Positions 52,259 through 61,028 of a stretch of DNA of 64,000 bases are shown here, piece by piece. Both the position numbers and the translations under genes were made by a program. The stretch spans positions 1 through 64,000 of the forward strand of contig JAFURQ010000033.1 in assembly GCA_017471825.1 (NCBI GenBank). The letters are read 5' to 3'. The notes beneath the pieces are model-generated. The model did no database searches, had not been told where the DNA came from, and saw nothing but the letters and a program-made list of their open reading frames with translations. This stretch comes from Clostridia bacterium (GTDB lineage Bacteria > Bacillota > Clostridia > Oscillospirales > CAG-272). How positions within the stretch are numbered: position 1 is the stretch's first letter; the number at the start of each line of letters is the position of its first letter.

Positions 52259-53659
52259 ATGTTAGATGCTATTAAAAACTTTCTTGGCACCACGGGTATA
52301 GCCAAGTTGTTTGCGGAATCTAATTGGTGGCAATATCTTGTAATGTATCTGATAATCGGAGTTCTCTTCTATCTTGCTATTGTTAAAAAGTTTGAGCCAC
52401 TCCTTCTCTTACCCATTGCATTTGGTATGCTACTCGCAAATCTTCCCGGTGCCGAGCTTATACATCTTGATTATTTCTTCGACGACTATTACATAGCGGT
52501 TGAAAACGGAGAGCTTGTAGGAATGTTAGCTTCTGATTTTAAATTATTCCTTGCTAATATTCCTGAGCAGCTTTACACGTTGTCAAACGATTCTCTGACC
52601 TTTAATCTTTCAGGCCTCGACGAGCAAAACCTTGATACATTCAATTTCCTTTTTGATCAGTATCTTGACGGTTCAGCATACATTGAGGACGGTGCCGTTC
52701 ATATCAAGATGACAACAATGGTCGGTGAGGTTATTAACCACGGCGGTCTTGTTGATATACTCTATCTTGGCGTAAAGTTTGGCGTTTATCCCTCGCTCAT
52801 ATTTATGGGTGTAGGTGCCATGACCGACTTCTCGCCGCTGATTGCAAACCCGAAATCTTTGCTTATGGGTGCGGGAACACAGCTCGGTGTATTTGCCGCA
52901 TTCTTCTTTGCTCTCTTTCTCGGCTTCTCACCGATGGAAGCCGGCGCAATCGGCATTATCGGCGGAGCTGACGGCCCCACAGCCATACTTGTAACCAAAA
53001 CGCTTGCTCCTCATTTGCTCGGTGCGATAGCAATTGCCGCATATTCGTATATGGCACTTATTCCGATAATTCAACCACCGTTTATGAAGCTTTTAACCAC
53101 GAAGGAAGAGCGCAGCATTAAGATGAACAACTTGCGCCCTGTATCCAAGCTTGAAAAGATTGTATTCCCTATCCTTGTTACGGCAATCGTATCGTTTATA
53201 GTTCCCGATGCTGCGGCACTTGTAGGCTTCCTGATGTTAGGCAACCTGTTCAATGTTTCCGGAGTAACAGAACGACTCTCTAAAACCTCGCAAAACGAGC
53301 TCTGCAATATCATTACGATTTGCCTTGGAGTTTCTGTTGGAGCTACTGCCAATGCAGAAAACTTCCTCAAGCCTCAAACGATCTACATTATATTGCTCGG
53401 CCTTTCCGCGTTTATACTTTCTACCTGCGGTGGACTTATCGTAGGAAAAATCATGTGCAAGCTTACCGGTGGAAAAATCAATCCCCTTATCGGTGCTGCG
53501 GGCGTTTCTGCAGTTCCTATGGCGGCGAGAGTGGCACAGGATATGGGACGCAAGGAGGATCCCTCTAACTTCCTTCTTATGCACGCTATGGGCCCCAACG
53601 TTGCCGGAGTTATCGGCTCTGCTGTTGCCGCGGGCGTATTCCTTAGCTTTTTCCAATAA
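52259..53659 (+). CDS. oadB: Sodium-translocating decarboxylase beta subunit
   Basis: 466 residues with about eleven membrane helices. Family motifs: FEPLLLLPIAFGMLLANLPG, FMGVGAMTDFSPLIANP, and GGADGPTAILVT with the sodium-site aspartate. The loop at about 75-165 is an acidic insert larger than in OadB of Klebsiella. It decarboxylates carboxybiotin and drives sodium out. It can serve either of the two carboxyltransferases of this operon. Confidence 0.93.
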   Translation: MLDAIKNFLGTTGIAKLFAESNWWQYLVMYLIIGVLFYLAIVKKFEPLLLLPIAFGMLLANLPGAELIHLDYFFDDYYIAVENGELVGMLASDFKLFLANIPEQLYTLSNDSLTFNLSGLDEQNLDTFNFLFDQYLDGSAYIEDGAVHIKMTTMVGEVINHGGLVDILYLGVKFGVYPSLIFMGVGAMTDFSPLIANPKSLLMGAGTQLGVFAAFFFALFLGFSPMEAGAIGIIGGADGPTAILVTKTLAPHLLGAIAIAAYSYMALIPIIQPPFMKLLTTKEERSIKMNNLRPVSKLEKIVFPILVTAIVSFIVPDAAALVGFLMLGNLFNVSGVTERLSKTSQNELCNIITICLGVSVGATANAENFLKPQTIYIILLGLSAFILSTCGGLIVGKIMCKLTGGKINPLIGAAGVSAVPMAARVAQDMGRKEDPSNFLLMHAMGPNVAGVIGSAVAAGVFLSFFQ

Positions 53660-53677
53660 ACAGAAAGGAATTTTAAG

Positions 53678-55078
53678 ATGTCAAAGGTATTAATTACAGA
53701 AACTGTATTGCGCGATGCTCACCAGTCCCTCGCAGCTACAAGAATGACAACCGAAGAGATGGTTCCGATTCTTGACGAAATGGATAAGGTCGGCTATTAT
53801 TCGCTTGAAGCATGGGGCGGAGCTACGTTCGATTCCTGCCTCAGATTTCTCCATGAAGATCCATGGGAAAGACTTCGCACCATAAAATCACACGTCAAAA
53901 ACACCAAGCTTCAAATGCTTTTCCGCGGTCAGAATATTTTGGGTTATCGCCACTATGCTGACGACGTGGTTGAATATTTTGTTCAGAAATCTATCGCTAA
54001 CGGCATTGATATTATCAGAATTTTCGATGCGCTTAACGATGCAAGAAACCTTGAAACCGCAATTAAAGCAACCATTAAAGAAGGTGGTCACGTTCAAGCT
54101 GCAATTTCGTACACCACCTCTCCCTTCCACACGAACGAGGGCTTCGCTCAGTACGCAAAGCAGCTCGAGGAGATGGGTGCGAACTCGATATGCATTAAGG
54201 ATATGTCTGGCTTGCTCAAGCCCTACGAGGCATATCAGCTTGTAAAGACTATCAAGAATAGTGTTAAGGTTCCGGTACACCTGCACTGTCATTACACTGC
54301 CGGACTCGGTTCAATGACGCTCCTCAAGGCAATTGAGGCGGGTGTAGACGGCGTTGATACCGCTATCTCTCCTCTTGCAATGGGTACCTCTCATACTCCT
54401 ACCGAGGCTCTTGTTGCAACCCTTCAGAAAACTCCTTATGATACAGGTCTCGACCTTGCTGCTCTCGATGTAATTGCGAAGCACTTCAATAAGATTCGCG
54501 AGAATTATATTGCAAGCGGACTTATCGACCCCAAGGTTCTTAAGGTTGATGTTAATGCTCTTCGCTATCAGGTTCCCGGCGGTATGCTCTCCAACCTTAT
54601 CTCCCAACTTAAAATGGCGGGCAAGCTTGACAAGCTCGATGAGGTTTTGGAGGAGGTCGCAAACGTCAGAGCAGATGCAGGCTTCCCTCCTCTTGTAACT
54701 CCCACGTCCCAGATAGTAGGTACACAGGCAGTTAACAACGTCCTTTTCAATGAGGATGGCAGATACTCAAGAGTAACTAAGGAATTTAAGGGCCTTGTTC
54801 GCGGTGAATACGGAAGATGCCCTGCCGCTATCGACGATGATTTTAAGAGAAAGATCATCGGTGACGACGATATCATCGATTACCGTCCCGCAGATAAAAT
54901 TGCTCCTGAAATCGACTCTCTCAGAGAAAGAGTTGAGCCCTATCGCGAGCAGGATGAGGACCTTCTCTCTCTTGCATTGTTTGAGCAGGTTGCTATTAAA
55001 TTCTTCGAGTGGAGAAAACAGCAAAAGTATAAGCTCGACTCCAACGCAGACCCTGCAAACGGAATACACACAATTTAA
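53678..55078 (+). CDS. oadA: Oxaloacetate decarboxylase alpha (carboxyltransferase) subunit
   Basis: 466 residues. TIM-barrel carboxyltransferase with TVLRDAHQSLAATRM, EAWGGATFDSCLRFL, IKDMSGLLKPYEA and the metal-site HCHYTAGLG, then a PYC/OadA conserved C-domain. The C-terminal biotin domain of classical OadA is missing; the separate carrier subunit at 51816 replaces it. It moves CO2 from oxaloacetate to biotin. AAAGGAA lies before the ATG. It is the last gene of the operon. Confidence 0.94.
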   Translation: MSKVLITETVLRDAHQSLAATRMTTEEMVPILDEMDKVGYYSLEAWGGATFDSCLRFLHEDPWERLRTIKSHVKNTKLQMLFRGQNILGYRHYADDVVEYFVQKSIANGIDIIRIFDALNDARNLETAIKATIKEGGHVQAAISYTTSPFHTNEGFAQYAKQLEEMGANSICIKDMSGLLKPYEAYQLVKTIKNSVKVPVHLHCHYTAGLGSMTLLKAIEAGVDGVDTAISPLAMGTSHTPTEALVATLQKTPYDTGLDLAALDVIAKHFNKIRENYIASGLIDPKVLKVDVNALRYQVPGGMLSNLISQLKMAGKLDKLDEVLEEVANVRADAGFPPLVTPTSQIVGTQAVNNVLFNEDGRYSRVTKEFKGLVRGEYGRCPAAIDDDFKRKIIGDDDIIDYRPADKIAPEIDSLRERVEPYREQDEDLLSLALFEQVAIKFFEWRKQQKYKLDSNADPANGIHTI

Positions 55079-55085
55079 AAATAAA

Positions 55086-55109
55086 AGGTCGGTTTTACGA
55101 AACCGACCT
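55086..55109. terminator. Bidirectional terminator between oadA and ASCH gene
   Basis: AGGTCGGTTT/AAACCGACCT with four-base loop, T-rich on both flanks. Confidence 0.9.
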
Positions 55110-55115
55110 CTTATT

Positions 55116-55454
55116 TTATTTGTATACGCGAATTTCTATTCCGACTACGCCGTATTTTTCTATGTCCTCTTTTGAGTAATATCGTTCCATATCGTCGGGG
55201 TGCGCTTGCTCATTCTCTTTATACCCAAGTCTTATTTTATCAAATATGGCGTAAAGCTCGGCAAAGCTTTTAAATATGTGCTTATCGACAACCACCGTGT
55301 TAAGTATATCGCCTGTCAGAACATTTTTAAACTCTATTACATCAGATATTTGTATTTGCTGCCTTTTGGGATCGTTTAGGCGAAGCTCTATATCCTTCGT
55401 TCCGTTTAAAATTGATATAAACGGGGCGCTTTGAAGGTTCATTTTCCAAACCAT
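55116..55454 (-). CDS. ASCH-domain protein
   Basis: 112 residues. The segment ILNGTKDIELRLNDPKRQQI followed by SDVIEFKN is the hallmark of ASCH domains, beta-barrel relatives of PUA thought to bind RNA or nucleotides. AAGGAG lies six bases before the ATG. It follows the ftsH terminator and so is probably a separate unit. The substrate is unknown. Confidence 0.85.
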   Translation of the reverse strand: MVWKMNLQSAPFISILNGTKDIELRLNDPKRQQIQISDVIEFKNVLTGDILNTVVVDKHIFKSFAELYAIFDKIRLGYKENEQAHPDDMERYYSKEDIEKYGVVGIEIRVYK

Positions 55455-55474
55455 ACCATTCTCCTTGTTTAAAA

Positions 55475-55498
55475 GAAAGCGGACCGAAGTCCGCTTTC
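55475..55498 (-). terminator. Terminator of gdpP-to-ftsH operon
   Basis: GAAAGCGGAC/GTCCGCTTTC with four-base loop, then TTTT on the minus strand, two bases after the ftsH stop. Confidence 0.9.
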
Positions 55499-55499
55499 T

Positions 55500-57713
55500 T
55501 TATTTGTTGGAATTATCGGAATCTGAGGGATTCTCGTCGGTTGAATCAGTGGTTGATTCATCGTCACCCGAAGTGTTTGGTGCGTTCCAAACAGTGCTGA
55601 AGAAATCATCGCTTGAGAAGGCGCCGGAATTTGCACGCTCCTGACGCTCACGGGATTCCTTAGCTATTCTTTCTGCCTCAAGGCGCGCTCTTTCACGAGC
55701 TTCCTCTTCTGCTTTTCTGTTGGTTTCGTGCGCGATGTTGTTCTCCTCTGCGCTCTTTTTCTTCTTATCCTCTGCAATGTTCTCTATCTGCTCTATCGTG
55801 GGATTTTCGGTCTCCATAGCAACTCTGAACTGCTCTTCATCCATTGACTCATTCTTAAGCAAGAATTCTGCAACGAAATGAAGCTTGTCGATGTTGGCAG
55901 ACAAGTGATTCTTACAGGTCGTATAACAATCGGAAATGATAGCGCGGATCTCATCATCAATCTCTGCGGCTGTTTTTTCGGAATAGTCCTTGCTGGTCGA
56001 GAACTGACGGCCAAGGAATACCTCATCAGAGCTGTTAGCAGAGCCGTAAAGGACGGTTCCGAGCTTGCTGCTCATACCGTATCTTGTAACCATATTACGT
56101 GCGATATTGGTTGCTTGCTGAATGTCATTCGAAGCACCTGTCGAGATATCGTCAAGCACGATTTCCTCGGCAACTCTACCGCCAAGAGCAAGCACGATGT
56201 GGTCTATCATTTCGTTTCTCGATGAGGTCATTCTATCCTCTGTGGGCACGCTGAGAGTAACGCCGCCGGTCGAGCCTGCGGGGATGATGGTGATGTGCTT
56301 GATGGGGTCGGTATGCTTACAGAAATATGAAGCAACGGCGTGGCCGGCCTCGTGATATGCGCAGAGCTTATTGTCAGCCTCTGTTCTGAGCTTAGATTTC
56401 TTTTGAGGACCGAGGAGAAGCTTCATATAAGACTCTTCGATATCCTCCATACCGATGAGCGCCTTATTTTTCTTAGCTGCTCGAAGAGCCGCTTCGTTCA
56501 TAAGATTCGCAAGCTCAGCGCCTGTAAATCCAATGGTTGTCTGAGCGATTTTACGTAGATCAACGCTTTCCTCGAGGGGCTTATTGCGGCAGTGAACGCG
56601 GAGAATAGCCTCTCTGCCGTTCATATCGGGATAATTTACAGTAACGCGACGGTCAAAGCGTCCGGGACGAAGGAGTGCCGGGTCAAGTATATCGGGGCGG
56701 TTTGTTGCCGCCATAACTATAACTCCGGAGTTTGTGCCAAAGCCGTCCATTTCAACAAGGAGCTGGTTGAGTGTCTGCTCGCGCTCGTCGTGACCTCCGC
56801 CGAGGCCCGCGCCTCTGTGACGTCCTACTGCATCGATTTCGTCTATAAAAATTATGCTTGCATTTGTTTTACGTGCGTTTTCAAAAAGGTCACGCACTCT
56901 CGAAGCACCGACACCAACGTACATTTCTACAAAATCCGAACCGGAGATGGAGAAGAAAGGAACGCCAGCTTCACCGGCAACAGCCTTTGCAAGCAAGGTT
57001 TTACCCGTACCGGGAGGGCCAACAAGAAGAACACCGCGAGGTATTCTTGCGCCAAGCTTGACGAATTTTTCGGGTGCCTTCAAAAACTCGACTACTTCCT
57101 CAAGCTCTGCCTTTTCTTCATCTGCTCCCGCTACATCAGCAAATTTCACGGGATCCTTGTCATTGTTGGTGACCTTTGCCTTTGACTTTGAGAAATTATT
57201 CATATTTCCACCGCCCGGAGCCTGCTTGAGCATAAAGATCCAAAGACCTATGAAGCAAATACCGACAATGACATAGGGCAATATCGCCTGCCACCAAGGA
57301 GTTCCTTCGGCGGGGGTATAGTCATATTCCTCGAGGTTCGACGAGGCATCGGTGGTATATTTTTCATACGCTATTTCGTTGAGCTGATTAAGCTGTGTCG
57401 TGGTGCTCAGCTCGTATGAATATTCTGTATATACAGGAGCTCCGCTACTGTCTTGCTGGAATACTATTCTTCCCTCAGCGGTTCTCTCATAAGACCCGTC
57501 CTCATTTAGCTTGGGCGTTAAGGTCTTGAGCTGAAGAACAGAGGTCTCCTTGACAACAAATGAAACTATAATATCGTCCTCGAACATTTGTATTATTTCG
57601 CTGTAGGTTAAGTCATCCTTTTTGTTCAGGGCGCCCGAGAAATACGAGAACGCCGCAATAACTACAACGACGATTAATACGAGCAAGAGTATGCTCCGGA
57701 AATTAAACTTCAT
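55500..57713 (-). CDS. ftsH: ATP-dependent zinc metalloprotease FtsH
   Basis: 737 residues. Two membrane helices (7-26 and 143-162) flank an extracytoplasmic domain. The AAA domain has Walker A GPPGTGKT (232-239) and Walker B IIFIDE (287-292). The protease site is HEAGH (454-458). It degrades misfolded membrane proteins. After about residue 640 there is a charged coiled-coil tail (KKKSAEENN through [11 protein letters not shown]) and a Ser/Asp-rich end, longer than usual. The ribosome binding site is weak. tilS lies 42 bases upstream, the usual tilS-ftsH order without hpt. Confidence 0.97.
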   Translation of the reverse strand: MKFNFRSILLLVLIVVVVIAAFSYFSGALNKKDDLTYSEIIQMFEDDIIVSFVVKETSVLQLKTLTPKLNEDGSYERTAEGRIVFQQDSSGAPVYTEYSYELSTTTQLNQLNEIAYEKYTTDASSNLEEYDYTPAEGTPWWQAILPYVIVGICFIGLWIFMLKQAPGGGNMNNFSKSKAKVTNNDKDPVKFADVAGADEEKAELEEVVEFLKAPEKFVKLGARIPRGVLLVGPPGTGKTLLAKAVAGEAGVPFFSISGSDFVEMYVGVGASRVRDLFENARKTNASIIFIDEIDAVGRHRGAGLGGGHDEREQTLNQLLVEMDGFGTNSGVIVMAATNRPDILDPALLRPGRFDRRVTVNYPDMNGREAILRVHCRNKPLEESVDLRKIAQTTIGFTGAELANLMNEAALRAAKKNKALIGMEDIEESYMKLLLGPQKKSKLRTEADNKLCAYHEAGHAVASYFCKHTDPIKHITIIPAGSTGGVTLSVPTEDRMTSSRNEMIDHIVLALGGRVAEEIVLDDISTGASNDIQQATNIARNMVTRYGMSSKLGTVLYGSANSSDEVFLGRQFSTSKDYSEKTAAEIDDEIRAIISDCYTTCKNHLSANIDKLHFVAEFLLKNESMDEEQFRVAMETENPTIEQIENIAEDKKKKSAEENNIAHETNRKAEEEARERARLEAERIAKESRERQERANSGAFSSDDFFSTVWNAPNTSGDDESTTDSTDENPSDSDNSNK

Positions 57714-57755
57714 TAAGTATAGTCCATACCTTTCTTATAATAAATAAAAGGAAAA

Positions 57756-59192
57756 TTATAAAGTTTTAAAAGTAAATGTGGTGGTATCCGATAAGGAATC
57801 TGTGTCCTGAATAGGCTCTGCAATAGCAATATACAACTCTCTCGGCTGAGAGATACCGTCGCGGAGCGGCAATCCGGGTACCCAGAGTATACCCTCGGAA
57901 TCGCAAATTACGGGAACACGAGAGCGGTCGCAGGCTTCAATTTTTCGATCGTTAAAGATTTTCTTTAACCTGCGTGTCATTCCGCCATAGCGATAAGAGT
58001 CGCCGTCCTGCTTTTCTCTGACGTGCAGACCGTTATTAATTATATCACAAGGTATTTTCTGTTGTATTGAAATTTTGTAAATATTTGAATAACAATCAGA
58101 TATATTTGCGTCGATTATAATTACCGTGGAAAAGCCGTCGATTACGTTTACACCCAACGATAGCGCTTTAAAAAAGGTGGGGGTGACTGCGGTAACGTTC
58201 TCGGTTATAAAGCAACGCCCGTTTCTTGACTCGAATTTAAGCCCTCCCGGTAGCGAATAGGAAAAATCGCCGTGATTCAAATGACTGTATATGCTGTCGA
58301 TATGAGTTCGCTCGGGAACCTTGCTTGTTTTCTGCCTTAATATTTTTACCAAAAAACGCGAAACTATTGCTTTGTCCGCAGATAACAATGCATCAAGAGC
58401 AATTGATTCGTCGTGATAATTTTTAGAAATGAAATCATCAAGGGCAGAGTTTATGAAGCGGATATCATCGCGCAAATTAGTCGATAGCCTTGTAAACATT
58501 TTCTCCGGTGTTGCGTTTATTTTTTTGAGAAGCGGTGTGATTTCGTTGCGAATGTAATTTCTTGTGTATTCAACGTCATAATTTGTGGAGTCAATCACGT
58601 AATTGACTTCTGCACTGTCAAGAGCGCAAACTATTTCTTCCTTAGAGGAATATATGAGCGGTCTGATTATATTATCACGCACGGGCGAAATTCCTGCAAC
58701 ACCGTTAATACCCGCGCCGCGCAAAATATTGAGGAGTGCGGTTTCGAGATTATCAGTCGCATTATGTGCGACGGCGACGGTCGAAAATGACGGATGCTCG
58801 GCTATAACGTCGGCAAACGCCGCGTAGCGCACTTCCCTTGCCGCTTCCTCGATTCCGCGGCGCTTCTCTGCCGCAATACTCGGCACGTCAATTCTTTTTA
58901 CAATCAGATTAACTTCGGCACGGCGGCAAAATTCAACGGAAAAATCTTCATCGCGCTGTGCTTCGCCACCTCTTATCAAATGATTGATATGAACAGCGAG
59001 TATGGGAAAATCGTAATAATCTCGCCGAAGCTTTTGCAGGAGCATAAGAAGCATAACCGAATCGGGACCGCCGGAGAAGCCGACAATAACGCCCGCTTTG
59101 ATTCTCTGCTCCATCTCATAGTCGAGGATTGCGAGAAGCGCGTTTTGAAAAACCGTTTCACCGGCCTTGGAATTAAAAATGCTGTCAATCAC
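57756..59192 (-). CDS. tilS: tRNA(Ile)-lysidine synthetase
   Basis: 478 residues. The PP-loop is GFSGGPDSVML (SGGPDS 40-45), followed by AVHINHLIRGG and the TilS C-terminal domain with YRYGGMTRRLKKIFNDRKI. It modifies the wobble base of the AUA-reading tRNA-Ile. The start overlaps the dnaB stop by four bases. Confidence 0.95.
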   Translation of the reverse strand: MIDSIFNSKAGETVFQNALLAILDYEMEQRIKAGVIVGFSGGPDSVMLLMLLQKLRRDYYDFPILAVHINHLIRGGEAQRDEDFSVEFCRRAEVNLIVKRIDVPSIAAEKRRGIEEAAREVRYAAFADVIAEHPSFSTVAVAHNATDNLETALLNILRGAGINGVAGISPVRDNIIRPLIYSSKEEIVCALDSAEVNYVIDSTNYDVEYTRNYIRNEITPLLKKINATPEKMFTRLSTNLRDDIRFINSALDDFISKNYHDESIALDALLSADKAIVSRFLVKILRQKTSKVPERTHIDSIYSHLNHGDFSYSLPGGLKFESRNGRCFITENVTAVTPTFFKALSLGVNVIDGFSTVIIIDANISDCYSNIYKISIQQKIPCDIINNGLHVREKQDGDSYRYGGMTRRLKKIFNDRKIEACDRSRVPVICDSEGILWVPGLPLRDGISQPRELYIAIAEPIQDTDSLSDTTTFTFKTL

Positions 59193-60550
59193 TCTCTATC
59201 ACCGTCAAGGGAGCGGAATTTGGTAAACTGTCCAACCCAGCCCATCTTTATATTACCGGTAGATCCGTGTCTGTTTTTCGCAACTATAATTTCGGCGGTA
59301 TTTGCGGTATTGGGCGCGTTGGGGTCGGTGTTTTGAGTTCCGCTGGTTTCCTTATAATACTCATCGCGATACAGGAAAAGAACGATATCGGCATCCTGCT
59401 CAATGGAGCCGGAATCTCTAAGATCGGCAAGCGTCGGCTTTTTTGCATCTCCTCCGCGCTGCTCAGTGCCACGGTTAAGCTGAGCGCAACAGACGATTGG
59501 AACGCCGAGGTCTTTTGCCATAATTTTAAGGTTACGTGAAATTTCGCCGACCTGCTGTGCTCTGTTGTCAGAGTTTGACGTCGATTGCATAAGACCGATA
59601 TAGTCGATAACAACAAGGCCGAGATTTGGTATTCTGCGAAGCTTGGACTTCATAACCGTTGCGGTGATTGCGGACGTATCGTCAATATAAATGTCACAGC
59701 CCGACAGGTCTGCCGCTACATTGGCAAGGTTATCCCAATCCTCAGGCTTTAGCTGACCTGTTCTTAATCTTGATGAATCTATAAGCGCTTCACTCGAAAG
59801 AATACGGTTAACGAGCTGCTCGCCCGACATCTCGAGGTTAAAAATAGCGACTGCCTTTTTAGTTTTCGCCACATTAACGGCAATATTCATCGCGAAAGAA
59901 GTTTTTCCCATACCGGGACGCGCACCGACGATTATAAGGTCTCCCTTACCCATCTGGATAAGAGTTTTGTCAAGCGCGGAGAATCCGGTCTTAGCGCCGG
60001 TTACGGCGCCGCCTGTTTCGGAGAGGGTTTCTATATCCTTATAGACATTCGTAAGAATATCCCTTATATGACGAAAATCCTTCGTTTCGTTGCTATGAGA
60101 GATATCGAATATTTTCTGCTCTGCAGAATCAATAATAGCACCGACTGGCGCTGATTCCTCATACGCGGTTGTATTGATTTCATCACAAGCCGCTATAAGC
60201 TTGCGAAGAGTAGACTTATCCTTAACTATTCGCGCGTAATCCCGAACGTTCGAGGTTGACGGAACCGAGCCTGCGATAAGTGAAATATACTGTATTCCGC
60301 CTGCCTCGTCCCTGTCGCCCTGCTCAACAAGTGCGTTTATAAGGGTTACGGTATCAATTTTTTTGCTTTGCATATACATCGTGGCAAGAGCCGCGAATAT
60401 ATGCTGATGCTCCGGAAGATAGAAATCATCTGCCGTGATCATTCCTCCTATAACGTCAAAGGAGTCGGGCTTGATAATGATAGTTCCAAGCAAGGCCCTT
60501 TCTGCTTCGATTGAAACGGGCATCTGTCTGATAAGACTTGACGCTTCCAT
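59189..60550 (-). CDS. dnaB: Replicative DNA helicase DnaB
   Basis: 453 residues. The N-terminal primase-binding domain (1-110) has EAERALLGTIIIKPDSFD. The RecA-like helicase has Walker A GARPGMGKT (209-217) and the later GSIEQDADIVLFLYRDEYY. It unwinds DNA at the fork. It follows rplI by 17 bases with AAGGAG before the ATG; the rplI-dnaB order is standard in Firmicutes. Confidence 0.97.
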   Translation of the reverse strand: MEASSLIRQMPVSIEAERALLGTIIIKPDSFDVIGGMITADDFYLPEHQHIFAALATMYMQSKKIDTVTLINALVEQGDRDEAGGIQYISLIAGSVPSTSNVRDYARIVKDKSTLRKLIAACDEINTTAYEESAPVGAIIDSAEQKIFDISHSNETKDFRHIRDILTNVYKDIETLSETGGAVTGAKTGFSALDKTLIQMGKGDLIIVGARPGMGKTSFAMNIAVNVAKTKKAVAIFNLEMSGEQLVNRILSSEALIDSSRLRTGQLKPEDWDNLANVAADLSGCDIYIDDTSAITATVMKSKLRRIPNLGLVVIDYIGLMQSTSNSDNRAQQVGEISRNLKIMAKDLGVPIVCCAQLNRGTEQRGGDAKKPTLADLRDSGSIEQDADIVLFLYRDEYYKETSGTQNTDPNAPNTANTAEIIVAKNRHGSTGNIKMGWVGQFTKFRSLDGDRE

Positions 60551-60567
60551 AAAATTTCTCCTTTAAG

Positions 60568-61011
60568 TCAGTTATGCACCTTAACGGTAAAGGTTGCGGT
60601 AATATCGGTATAAAGCTTAATGCTAACGGAATAGCTACCGTAAGCCTTTATGGGATCCTTAAGCGTAATCTTTCTTTTGTCTATATCTATGGAAAGAATT
60701 TTTGAAAGCTGCTCTGCAATATCCTTCGGTGTAACAGAGCCGTAAAGTCTGCCGTCCTGTCCGTGCTCCATTTTGATTTCAACGGTTACGTCCTTTATTC
60801 TGTCGGCAAGAGCCTGAGCAGCCTTCTTTTCTTCGTTGATTTTATATTGCTTTGCATCTTCCTTGCTCTTAAGCTCACTCGTTGCCTTCGCATCGGCAGG
60901 AATTGCTTTCTTCTGTGGGAAAAGGAAATTACGTGCATAGCCATCGGAAACGTTGATTATCTGATCCTTTTTTCCCTGTCCTTTTACGTCACAAAGTAAA
61001 ATTACCTTCAT
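60568..61011 (-). CDS. rplI: 50S ribosomal protein L9
   Basis: 147 residues: the N-domain [20 protein letters not shown] with [17 protein letters not shown], a long charged central helix and the C-domain with [23 protein letters not shown]9 projects from the large subunit and helps keep the reading frame. It lies between gdpP and dnaB. Confidence 0.97.
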   Translation of the reverse strand: MKVILLCDVKGQGKKDQIINVSDGYARNFLFPQKKAIPADAKATSELKSKEDAKQYKINEEKKAAQALADRIKDVTVEIKMEHGQDGRLYGSVTPKDIAEQLSKILSIDIDKRKITLKDPIKAYGSYSVSIKLYTDITATFTVKVHN

Positions 61012-61028
61012 TGTTTAACTCCTCGCAA

